This document shows positions 1 through 5,120 of a stretch of 5,120 nt of DNA, one piece after another; position 1 is the first letter of the stretch; every line of letters begins with the position of its first letter. Position numbers and translations under genes: made by a program. The DNA is from an uncultured Clostridia bacterium (lineage in GTDB: Bacteria > Bacillota > Clostridia > Oscillospirales > Ruminococcaceae), in contig CANQKG010000114.1 in NCBI GenBank assembly GCA_947624425.1, positions 1 through 5,120 on the forward strand, given 5' to 3'. Under the pieces are notes generated by a model. The model did no database searches and had not been told where the DNA came from. It saw nothing but the letters and a program-made list of their open reading frames with translations.

Positions 1-896
1 TCGCCGACCACACAAATGTTCTTCCGCTCGGCGGCCAGCAGGCTGACCAGCCGGTATTGGGCGTGGTTCGTATCTTGGTATTCGTCTACCAGCAGATAGC
101 GGTACCGGTTTTGATAATAGGCAAGCCGATCCGGGAATTTGGTGAACAGCTCCACCGTCTGCCGGATCAGATCGTCAAAATCCACCGCGTTTGCCTCTCT
201 CAGCCGCTTTTGATAGACCTCGTACAGCTTTGCGGTCACACTTTTTCGGTAGTCGCCGCCGGTTTCAACGGCATATCTCTGCGGGTCGATCATGCTGTCC
301 TTGGCGTGGCTGATCTCAGATAAAACCGATTTCGGCGGGAACAGCTTGTCGTTGATATCAAGCTCCCGCATACACTGCTTCATCACCCGTACCGAATCAT
401 CGGTATCGTAGATGGTGAAGTTACTCTGATAGCCCAGCAGTTCGATCTCACGCCGCAATATCCGCGCACAGCAGGAGTGGAAGGTGCCTGCCGTCATTTC
501 ATTTGCGGCGTCCGGCCCCAGTATCTGCTCCAGCCTGTCCTTCATCTCGTTGGCGGCTTTGTTGGTAAAGGTGATCGCCAGAATATGCCACGGGAATACC
601 GGACGGTCTGCCAGCAGGCGATCCACTTCGCTCTCATCGCAGGGCTGCCCTTTTGCGGCTTTGTTGAGCAGCAAAAGCTCTTCTTCGGTATAATCGGGTA
701 CATGGTCGGAAAAATAGGCGTTCCCGTATCGGATCAGGTAGGCGACCCGCTCTACCAGCACGGTGGTCTTGCCGCTTCCCGCACCAGCCAAAATCAGAAC
801 CGGTCCGTTTGCCGTAAAAACCGCCTGCCGCTGCCGGTCGTTCAGCCGTCCGAATTTTCGCTCCAAGATCTGCCGTCGTAAGCTTTGTATCTCCAT
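1..896 (-). CDS. pcrA: UvrD/PcrA-type ATP-dependent 3'-5' DNA helicase, N-terminal part (runs off left edge)
   Basis: Superfamily 1A helicase that uses ATP to unwind DNA in repair and in clearing replication or recombination intermediates. The 298 codons visible cover domains 1A/1B. They show the Q-motif region LNDRQRQAV (residues 18-26), Walker A AGAGSGKT (37-44), motif Ia AITFTNKAANEM (107-118), motif Ib TFHS (138-141), DFDDL (239-243) and the Walker B/motif II stretch VDEYQDTN (270-277). The window ends inside motif III, after VVG and two bases of the next codon. Family members are about 700-800 residues, so more than half is missing. I chose the ATG at 896 because GGAG at 904-907 leaves a 7-base spacer; the in-frame ATG at 902 would leave only one base. 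Relative to Bacillus PcrA as I recall it, about 40 extra residues lie between motifs I and Ia (roughly 57-98). The gene lies downstream of pyrB on the same strand but behind a hairpin. The name pcrA rather than uvrD or rep is by analogy with Firmicutes. Confidence 0.95.
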   Translation of the reverse strand, partial: MEIQSLRRQILERKFGRLNDRQRQAVFTANGPVLILAGAGSGKTTVLVERVAYLIRYGNAYFSDHVPDYTEEELLLLNKAAKGQPCDESEVDRLLADRPVFPWHILAITFTNKAANEMKDRLEQILGPDAANEMTAGTFHSCCARILRREIELLGYQSNFTIYDTDDSVRVMKQCMRELDINDKLFPPKSVLSEISHAKDSMIDPQRYAVETGGDYRKSVTAKLYEVYQKRLREANAVDFDDLIRQTVELFTKFPDRLAYYQNRYRYLLVDEYQDTNHAQYRLVSLLAAERKNICVVG

Positions 897-914
897 TGTC
901 ATGCTCCGTTCATA

Positions 915-951
915 AAAACGGTCTGCCGCCCCAGCAGCCGCAGACCGTTTT
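915..951 (-). terminator. 12-bp hairpin after pyrB, probable rho-independent terminator
   Basis: Bases 915-926 and 940-951 pair perfectly (AAAACGGTCTGC against GCAGACCGTTTT) around a 13-base loop. On the minus strand the stem starts 2 bases after the pyrB stop codon and is followed by a run of five U (four inside the stem arm, then one more) before AUG. That fits an intrinsic terminator for pyrB. The stem has an A/U-rich base at both ends, so it could also act on plus-strand antisense transcripts. It ends only 7 bases before the GGAG of the helicase gene, so it could instead be a 5' stem-loop of the pcrA mRNA. Confidence 0.7.
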
Positions 952-952
952 A

Positions 953-961
953 TTTATATCA
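953..961 (-). promoter_or_regulatory. Possible extended -10 promoter for pcrA, over the pyrB stop codon
   Basis: On the minus strand TGA-TATAAA (961 to 953) matches an extended -10 element and would start transcription at about the foot of the 915-951 hairpin. No good -35 hexamer is found 16-18 bases upstream (ATACTG at a spacer of 17), so the call rests on the extended -10 alone. It matters because the hairpin would otherwise separate pcrA from the pyrB promoter. Chance occurrence in this A/T-rich spot cannot be excluded. Confidence 0.3.
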
Positions 962-1115
962 GTTTTCGCTCATCACAGTATTCGCAGGTCAGCATATCGC
1001 CGTGATTGCAAAAGTAGTGGGGAAGGTACCCTTCTTTATTTGTGACGCAGTTGGGATTGCCGCACCGCTCATGCGGGATCTCCTTCCCGTCAAAGGGATG
1101 ATATCCGCCTGTTTG
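954..1115 (-). other. C-terminal extension of PyrB with C-x4-C-x20-C-x2-C zinc-binding pattern
   Basis: This is a sub-region of pyrB, residues about 303-355. It contains RCGNPNC (319-325) and CEYC (346-349), with an additional C338. E. coli PyrI holds its structural zinc with a C-x4-C...C-x2-C set in a similar context (CPNSNC and CKYC), and that domain is what contacts the catalytic chain. The N-terminal, nucleotide-binding allosteric domain of PyrI is not present here. The likeness to PyrI is from motif reading, not from an alignment search. A generic zinc ribbon is the alternative. Confidence 0.7.
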
Positions 1116-2021
1116 ACGAAGCAGGAAGAGGATCAGCGACATTCTGGCATACACGCCGTAGATCGCCTGCATAAAATAGAGGGCGCGGGGATCGCTGTCC
1201 ACCTCCACCAAAACCTCGTCCACGCGGGGAAGCGGGTGGAGGATCTTCAGACTGCTTTTTGCCCGAGTAAGCTTTTTGCGATCCAGCACATAGGTGTTTT
1301 TCTGCCGCTCGTATTCCGCTTCGGAGGGGAACCGCTCCCGCTGGATACGGGTCATATAGAGCACGTCGAGCTTGTCGATCGCTTCCTCCAGCGAGAAAAT
1401 TTCCTCATACCGACAACCTGCCGAACGGATCGTGTCTTTTAAGTAGGAGGGGAGCGAAAGCTCCGGTGTGGAGATCAGGATAAATTTTGTGCGGAAATGG
1501 GTCATTGCCTGAATCAGGGAGTGAACCGTTCGCCCGTATTTAAGATCGCCGCACAGCCCGACTGTCAGTCCGTCCAGCGTGCCGATTTCCTTTTTGAGAG
1601 TGACCAGATCGGTCAGCGTCTGGGTGGGGTGAAGATGTCCGCCGTCTCCCGCGTTGATAACGGGACAGCCCGAAAAGAGAGTTGCCGCCTTTGCCGAGCC
1701 CTCTACCGGGTTTCGCATTGCCATGATATCCGCATAGCCGCTGACCACCTGAATGGTGTCCTTTAGATTTTCCCCCTTGGCAACCGAGCTGTTGCTGGGG
1801 TTATCGAAGCCGATGATCCTGCCGCCCAGCCGCAGCATGGCGGTCTGGAAGGACATCTGGGTGCGGGTCGAAGGCTCGTAAAAGAGGGTGGCGAGGATCT
1901 TGTTTTCACAGCAGCCGTAAAAATCCTCCGGTTTTTCTTCGATTTGAAGCGCGAGGTCGATGATCTCCTCCCACTCCGGCATCGAAAGATCATGAAAAGC
2001 AATAAGATGTCGGATCGACAT
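954..2021 (-). CDS. pyrB: Aspartate carbamoyltransferase catalytic chain with fused PyrI-like zinc-ribbon tail
   Basis: Cytosolic enzyme that joins carbamoyl phosphate and L-aspartate to N-carbamoyl-L-aspartate, the committed step of de novo pyrimidine synthesis. Counting from the ATG at 2021 (355 residues), the carbamoyl-phosphate site STRT is at 51-54, the 80s-loop Lys in SVAKGE at K82, then R103 (MRNP), HPTQ 131-134, R164 (GDLKYGRTVHS), R225 (TRIQRER) and HPLPR 262-266. The catalytic domain ends near YGVYARMSLILFLL (288-301). About 54 extra residues follow, with C320, C325, C346 and C349. Start choice: the ATG at 2033 has GGAAGG directly against it, and a weaker AAGGGA about 11 bases off. 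The ATG at 2021 has GGAAGG about 12 bases away and gives the family-like beginning MSIRHLIAFHDLS, so I prefer it, without certainty. No pyrI or other pyr gene is adjacent. It is transcribed divergently from the DUF2500 gene. Confidence 0.96.
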   Translation of the reverse strand: MSIRHLIAFHDLSMPEWEEIIDLALQIEEKPEDFYGCCENKILATLFYEPSTRTQMSFQTAMLRLGGRIIGFDNPSNSSVAKGENLKDTIQVVSGYADIMAMRNPVEGSAKAATLFSGCPVINAGDGGHLHPTQTLTDLVTLKKEIGTLDGLTVGLCGDLKYGRTVHSLIQAMTHFRTKFILISTPELSLPSYLKDTIRSAGCRYEEIFSLEEAIDKLDVLYMTRIQRERFPSEAEYERQKNTYVLDRKKLTRAKSSLKILHPLPRVDEVLVEVDSDPRALYFMQAIYGVYARMSLILFLLRQTGGYHPFDGKEIPHERCGNPNCVTNKEGYLPHYFCNHGDMLTCEYCDERKLI

Positions 2022-2056
2022 AAAGCTGCACATCCTTCCGTTTTTCCCTTATTCCT

Positions 2057-2085
2057 ATCATACCAGACTTTTTGCTTCTTGACAA
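2057..2085 (-). promoter_or_regulatory. pyrB promoter (TTGTCA - 17 bp - TATGAT, extended -10)
   Basis: On the minus strand, -35 TTGTCA (2085 to 2080) and -10 TATGAT (2062 to 2057) are 17 bases apart, and a TGG precedes the -10, giving an extended -10. The predicted start is near 2050, leaving a leader of about 17 or 29 bases depending on which pyrB ATG is used. This is too short for a PyrR-type attenuator. Confidence 0.8.
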
Positions 2086-2098
2086 GCAGTCACTTGTC
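2081..2098. promoter_or_regulatory. Inverted repeat GACAAG-N6-CTTGTC between divergent promoters
   Basis: Six-base perfect arms at 2081-2086 and 2093-2098 are separated by six bases. Each arm overlaps the -35 hexamer of one of the two divergent promoters. The symmetry may simply come from two similar -35 elements facing away from each other, or it may be an operator for a dimeric regulator of both genes. Nothing in the sequence identifies a regulator. Confidence 0.45.
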
Positions 2099-2122
2099 CG
2101 CGGCGCAAAAATGTGGTAAACT
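2094..2122 (+). promoter_or_regulatory. Candidate promoter of the DUF2500 gene (TTGTCC - 17 bp - TAAACT)
   Basis: TTGTCC at 2094-2099 and TAAACT at 2117-2122 are 17 bases apart, with TGG before the -10 (extended -10). The predicted start near 2129 lies inside the ribosome binding site AGGGAGG (2126-2132), so the leader would be only about 12 bases and could lose part of that site. A consensus TTGACA at 2079-2084 is present but has no -10 at a workable distance. Confidence 0.55.
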
Positions 2123-2140
2123 GATAGGGAGGTGAGAGAC

Positions 2141-2488
2141 ATGCGGGATATCCTTGTTTTTGCCGGATATACTTTTCTGGTGCTGGCGCTGATTTTTCTG
2201 GTGCTGATCGTGATGGAGCGCGCCTATCGGAAAAAAGCCGCCATACCAAGGCCGCCCGTTCGTGCCACACTGGTCGCCCGCCGTACCGAAGCGTCAGCCG
2301 TGCTGCCCTCTCAGGGGGATAGCAAAACCGCCTATTATGCGGCGTTTTTGCTCGAAAACGGCGATCGGCGGGAGCTGCGGGTCACTGCCGAGCAGTTTTC
2401 TCTCTGGCAGGAAGGGGAGAGCGGCATACTGGAGGAATTAGACGGCGCCGTCGCCTCCTTTCTGGTTGACAACACGAAAGAAGCATGA
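2141..2488 (+). CDS. Small single-pass membrane protein, DUF2500-like
   Basis: 115 residues. Residues 4-25 form one hydrophobic membrane segment (rich in L, V, I, F), followed by RAYRKK; by the positive-inside rule the C-terminal part should be cytoplasmic. From about residue 38 the pattern VRATLVARRTEAS...YYAAFLLENGDRRELRV...F.L..EGESGILE resembles the DUF2500 family, which carries VxAxVxxKRT...YYVTFELENG...LxV...Y.LL.EGD.G.L. The family has no function known to me. The start is the ATG at 2141, with AGGGAGG (2126-2132) 8 bases upstream. An in-frame GTG at 2132 overlaps that ribosome site and is rejected. Its last codons and stop contain the promoter of uvrB, 43 bases ahead of uvrB; some readthrough into uvrBA is likely since no terminator lies between. 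The family call is from memory of the pattern. Confidence 0.8.
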   Translation: MRDILVFAGYTFLVLALIFLVLIVMERAYRKKAAIPRPPVRATLVARRTEASAVLPSQGDSKTAYYAAFLLENGDRRELRVTAEQFSLWQEGESGILEELDGAVASFLVDNTKEA

Positions 2489-2494
2489 TAAAAT
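2466..2494 (+). promoter_or_regulatory. uvrBA promoter (TTGACA - 17 bp - TAAAAT, extended -10)
   Basis: Consensus -35 TTGACA at 2466-2471, spacer of 17, -10 TAAAAT at 2489-2494 preceded by TGA. This is the closest match to the sigma-A consensus in the window. The -35 lies in the codons for Val-Asp-Asn of the upstream gene and the TG of the extended -10 is part of that gene's TGA stop. The predicted start falls at about 2501, the first base of the LexA box. Confidence 0.88.
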
Positions 2495-2500
2495 AAGTAT

Positions 2501-2512
2501 GAACATTTGTTC
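2501..2512. promoter_or_regulatory. LexA (DinR) SOS box GAACATTTGTTC
   Basis: A full match to the Gram-positive LexA consensus GAAC-N4-GTTC with both half-sites intact. It covers about +1 to +12 of the predicted uvrB transcript, where bound LexA would block initiation or promoter escape. In Bacillus and relatives uvrBA is a known SOS target, so repression lifted by RecA after DNA damage is expected. Confidence 0.9.
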
Positions 2513-2531
2513 TTTTCGGTGGTGAGCAAGA

Positions 2532-4505
2532 TTGAGCGAGAATAACGGCTTTGACCTCCAAGCGCCCTATCAGCCGACCGGCGATCAGCCGCAGGCGATC
2601 GCCAAGCTGGTCGAGGGGATCAAACGGGGCGATAAGGAGCAGACTTTGATGGGGGTGACCGGCTCCGGCAAGACCTTTACCATGGCGAATGTGATCGCCG
2701 CGGTCAACCGTCCCACGCTGGTGCTGGCGCACAATAAAACGCTTGCCGCACAGCTTTGCAGTGAATTAAAGGAGTTCTTTCCGCATAACGCGGTGGAATA
2801 CTTCGTCTCCTACTACGATTACTATCAGCCGGAAGCATATATCCCCAATACCGATACTTATATTGAAAAGGATTCCGCCATCAACGACGAGATCGACAAG
2901 CTCCGTCACTCTGCTACATCGGCATTGGCGGAACGGCGGGACGTCGTCATCGTCAGCAGCGTGTCCTGCATCTATTCGCTCGGCAGTCCGCTCGATTACC
3001 GGAATATGGTTATCAGTCTCCGCACCGGCATGGAAAAATCGCGGGAGGAATTGATCAAAAAGCTGGTGGAGATCCAGTATGAGCGAAACGATATCAATTT
3101 TGTCCGCAATAAGTTTCGGGTGCGTGGCGATGTGGTAGAAATTTTTCCCGCCTATTCGGGCGATACCGCCATTCGGGTGGAGTTTTTCGGGGACGAGATC
3201 GACCGGATCAGCGAGGTGAACACCCTCACCGGCGAGGTGAAGGCAACGCTTTCCCATGCGGCGATCTATCCTGCCTCTCACTATATCGTGCCGCCCGACA
3301 AGCTCCAAAAGGCGATCCGTGATATCGAGGACGAATTGCAGGAACGGATCCGCTATTTTGAAAGCAAGGGTATGCTTTTGGAAGCACAGCGGATCTCCCA
3401 GCGGACGCTTTACGATATTGAGATGCTCACCGAGATCGGTTTCTGCAAGGGGATCGAAAACTACTCCCGTGTATTGTCCGGCAGACCGCCGGGCAGTATG
3501 CCGTTTACGCTGCTGGATCACTTCCCGAAGGACTTTCTTTTGATCGTGGACGAATCCCATGTTACCATTCCGCAGGTGCGGGGTATGTATTTCGGCGACC
3601 GCGCCCGAAAGGAAACGCTGGTCGATTACGGCTTTCGGCTCCCGTCCGCCTACGATAACCGCCCGCTTGATTTTGATGAGTTTTACGGCAAGCTGGGACA
3701 GGTGATCTATGTCAGCGCGACGCCCGGTCCGTTTGAGCGGGAACACAGCACCCGTCTGGTGGAGCAGGTGATCCGCCCGACCGGACTGCTGGATCCAAAG
3801 GTGATCGTCAAGCCGACCGAGGGTCAGATCGAGGATATCCTTTCCGAGATCCATCTGCGGACGGAGAAGAACGAGCGGGTTCTGATCACCACCCTCACCA
3901 AAAAAATGGCGGAGGATCTCACCTCTTTCCTGGAGGGAATGGGGGTCAAGGTGCGGTATATGCACCATGATGTGGATACCATGGAGCGAATGGAGATCAT
4001 TCGCGATCTGCGGCTGGGTGAGTTTGACGTGCTGGTCGGGATCAACCTGCTGCGGGAAGGGCTTGACCTGCCCGAGGTGTCCCTCGTCTGCATCCTCGAT
4101 GCGGATAAAACCGGCTTTTTGCGGAGCGAAACCTCACTGGTGCAGACGATCGGCCGTGCGGCGCGAAACGCCGAGGGGATGGTGATCCTCTATGCCGATA
4201 CCGTCACACCGGCGATGGAGAACGCGATCAGTGAAACCTTGCGCCGCCGTTCGATCCAGCAGGCGTACAATGAGGAGCATGGGATCACGCCGAAAACGAT
4301 CCAGAAGGACGTGCGGGAGATACTGGAAATCTCGGCGCCGTCCTCCGACGCACGGGGAAAGAACGGCAAGCGCCTGACCAAAAACGAGCGGGAGGCGCTG
4401 ATCAAAAAGCTGGAGCGTGAGATGCGGTACGCCGCCAAGCTGCTGGAGTTTGAGCAGGCGGCCTATCTGCGGGACAAAATCAAGAAGCTGAAAGGCGAAG
4501 AATAA
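2532..4505 (+). CDS. uvrB: UvrB, excinuclease ABC subunit B
   Basis: Damage-verification subunit of nucleotide excision repair. It is loaded by UvrA, inserts a beta-hairpin between the strands, and recruits UvrC for incision. 657 residues, full length for the family. Visible: GVTGSGKT Walker A (41-48); LAHNKTLAAQL motif Ia (65-75); the beta-hairpin YYDYYQPEAYIP...YIEKD (94-114) with its tyrosines; UvrB/UvrA-binding domain region near 150-250; DESH Walker B (340-343); motif V VGINLLREGLDLPE (502-515); motif VI TIGRAARN (539-546); and a C-terminal UVR coiled-coil domain (about 621-656, with EFEQAAYLRDKI) that contacts UvrC. The start is TTG at 2532: an in-frame TGA at 2523 excludes any earlier start, the N-terminus MSENNGF fits the family, and GGTGGTGA (2518-2525) lies about 6 bases ahead. 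It shares one base with uvrA (TAATG). No damaged motif is seen. Confidence 0.98.
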   Translation: MSENNGFDLQAPYQPTGDQPQAIAKLVEGIKRGDKEQTLMGVTGSGKTFTMANVIAAVNRPTLVLAHNKTLAAQLCSELKEFFPHNAVEYFVSYYDYYQPEAYIPNTDTYIEKDSAINDEIDKLRHSATSALAERRDVVIVSSVSCIYSLGSPLDYRNMVISLRTGMEKSREELIKKLVEIQYERNDINFVRNKFRVRGDVVEIFPAYSGDTAIRVEFFGDEIDRISEVNTLTGEVKATLSHAAIYPASHYIVPPDKLQKAIRDIEDELQERIRYFESKGMLLEAQRISQRTLYDIEMLTEIGFCKGIENYSRVLSGRPPGSMPFTLLDHFPKDFLLIVDESHVTIPQVRGMYFGDRARKETLVDYGFRLPSAYDNRPLDFDEFYGKLGQVIYVSATPGPFEREHSTRLVEQVIRPTGLLDPKVIVKPTEGQIEDILSEIHLRTEKNERVLITTLTKKMAEDLTSFLEGMGVKVRYMHHDVDTMERMEIIRDLRLGEFDVLVGINLLREGLDLPEVSLVCILDADKTGFLRSETSLVQTIGRAARNAEGMVILYADTVTPAMENAISETLRRRSIQQAYNEEHGITPKTIQKDVREILEISAPSSDARGKNGKRLTKNEREALIKKLEREMRYAAKLLEFEQAAYLRDKIKKLKGEE

Positions 4506-5120
4506 TGGCAACCGATAAACTGATCATACATGGTGCAAGAGAACATAATCTAAAGAATATCGATCTGGAGATACCGCGTGACAAGCTGATCGTCTTTACA
4601 GGGCTTTCGGGGTCGGGAAAGTCCTCTCTGGCGTTTGACACGATTTACGCGGACGGACAGCGGCGGTATATGGAGAGCTTGTCCTCCTATGCGCGTCAGT
4701 TTCTGGGACAGATGGAAAAGCCGGACGTCGATTCGATCGAAGGGCTTTCGCCCGCCATTTCGATTGACCAGAAAACCACCTCCCGCAATCCGCGCTCGAC
4801 CGTCGGCACCGTGACCGAGATTTACGATTATCTCCGTCTGCTTTACGCACGGATCGGAAAACCGCACTGTCCCTACTGCGGGCGGGAGATCACACAGCAG
4901 ACCATCGATCAGATCGTGGATCAGGTGCTGCGGCTTCCCGAAGGGAGCCGGATCCAGATTTTGGCGCCGATCGTCAAGGACAAAAAAGGCACCCAGCAAA
5001 AGGAACTGGAAAAGGCGCGGAAAAGCGGCTTTGTCCGTGTACGGGCGGATGGCAATATCTACGATCTCTCGGAGGAGATCACCCTCGAAAAAAATAAGCG
5101 CCATACGGTGGAGATCGTGG
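4505..5120 (+). CDS. uvrA: UvrA, excinuclease ABC subunit A, N-terminal part (runs off right edge)
   Basis: ATP-binding dimer that scans DNA for distortions and delivers UvrB to lesions. The 205 complete codons seen begin MATDKLIIHGAREHNLKNIDLEIPRDK and continue with Walker A GLSGSGKS (33-40), FDTIYADGQRRYMESLSSYARQFL (44-67) and the conserved stretch IEGLSPAISIDQKTTSRNPRSTVGT (78-102). CPYC at 122-125 looks like the first half of the zinc module present in Gram-positive UvrA proteins and missing from the E. coli protein as I recall it. The family has about 940 residues, so roughly a fifth is visible. Its ATG overlaps the TAA of uvrB (4503-4505) by one base, with AAAGG at 4491-4495 as ribosome site inside uvrB, so the two are co-transcribed and probably translationally coupled under the uvrB SOS promoter. 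Confidence 0.98.
   Translation, partial: MATDKLIIHGAREHNLKNIDLEIPRDKLIVFTGLSGSGKSSLAFDTIYADGQRRYMESLSSYARQFLGQMEKPDVDSIEGLSPAISIDQKTTSRNPRSTVGTVTEIYDYLRLLYARIGKPHCPYCGREITQQTIDQIVDQVLRLPEGSRIQILAPIVKDKKGTQQKELEKARKSGFVRVRADGNIYDLSEEITLEKNKRHTVEIV

Noticed and set aside
477..881. 134-residue plus-strand open frame opposite the helicase gene
   Set aside because: The minus strand here encodes intact helicase motifs (Walker A, Ia, Ib) in a continuous frame, so this frame is a shadow.
903..960. Search for a LexA box in front of the pcrA/uvrD helicase gene
   Set aside because: No GAAC-N4-GTTC or near match is present, so SOS control of this helicase is not supported by the visible sequence.
885..1442. 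185-residue plus-strand open frame opposite pyrB
   Set aside because: Antisense to a clear pyrB coding region, low-complexity shadow composition, no recognisable domain.
2079..2084. Consensus TTGACA on the plus strand as a -35 element for the DUF2500 gene
   Set aside because: No -10-like hexamer lies 16-19 bases downstream; that stretch is GC-rich. The TTGTCC/TAAACT pair fits better.
2132..2140. GTG start three codons upstream for the DUF2500 gene
   Set aside because: It overlaps the AGGGAGG ribosome site, while the ATG at 2141 has ideal spacing from it.
2766..3968. 400-residue open frame on the minus strand opposite uvrB
   Set aside because: It lies wholly inside uvrB, whose protein matches its family from end to end. 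The antisense product has no recognisable motif, is rich in H/R/D/L as expected from a reversed GC-rich gene, and has no supported promoter or ribosome site.
4550..5104. 184-residue minus-strand open frame opposite uvrA
   Set aside because: Complementary to the conserved UvrA N-terminus including the Walker A; no independent support.

Overview
The window looks like a chromosomal segment from a Gram-positive, moderately GC-rich Firmicute, probably of the class Clostridia (Ruminococcaceae/Oscillospiraceae-like). Three things point there: sigma-A-type promoters with extended -10 elements, a Bacillus-type LexA box (GAAC-N4-GTTC), and the protein sequences, which read as Clostridia versions of PcrA, PyrB, UvrB and UvrA. 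The genus is an inference; no rRNA or other marker is present.

Left half, minus strand: pyrB (aspartate carbamoyltransferase, about 954-2021) is followed, after a strong hairpin at 915-951, by the first 298 codons of a UvrD/PcrA superfamily 1 DNA helicase. That helicase runs off the left edge. PyrB has an unusual C-terminal extension with a C-x4-C-x20-C-x2-C pattern, which resembles the zinc-binding domain of the ATCase regulatory chain PyrI.

Centre, 2034-2140: a compact divergent promoter region. The -35 hexamers of the pyrB promoter and of a rightward promoter form the two arms of an inverted repeat and lie only 8 bp apart. Rightward comes a small one-pass membrane protein of the DUF2500 type (2141-2488).

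Right half, plus strand: uvrB (complete, TTG start, 2532-4505) overlaps the start of uvrA (4505 to beyond the right edge) by one base. A near-consensus promoter lies across the 3' end of the DUF2500 gene, and a perfect LexA box sits at its predicted start site, so uvrBA is predicted to be SOS-regulated. UvrA and UvrB together find and verify DNA lesions in nucleotide excision repair. The PcrA/UvrD helicase at the left edge acts in related DNA repair and replication processes, but it is encoded divergently and shows no LexA box. pyrB belongs to pyrimidine synthesis and has no other pyr gene beside it here.

Coding density is high and no gene-free stretch exceeds about 110 bases. I see no tRNA, rRNA, CRISPR array, insertion sequence or prophage gene. 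Most of the window is core housekeeping; the PyrB tail and the promoter architecture are the parts worth a second look.
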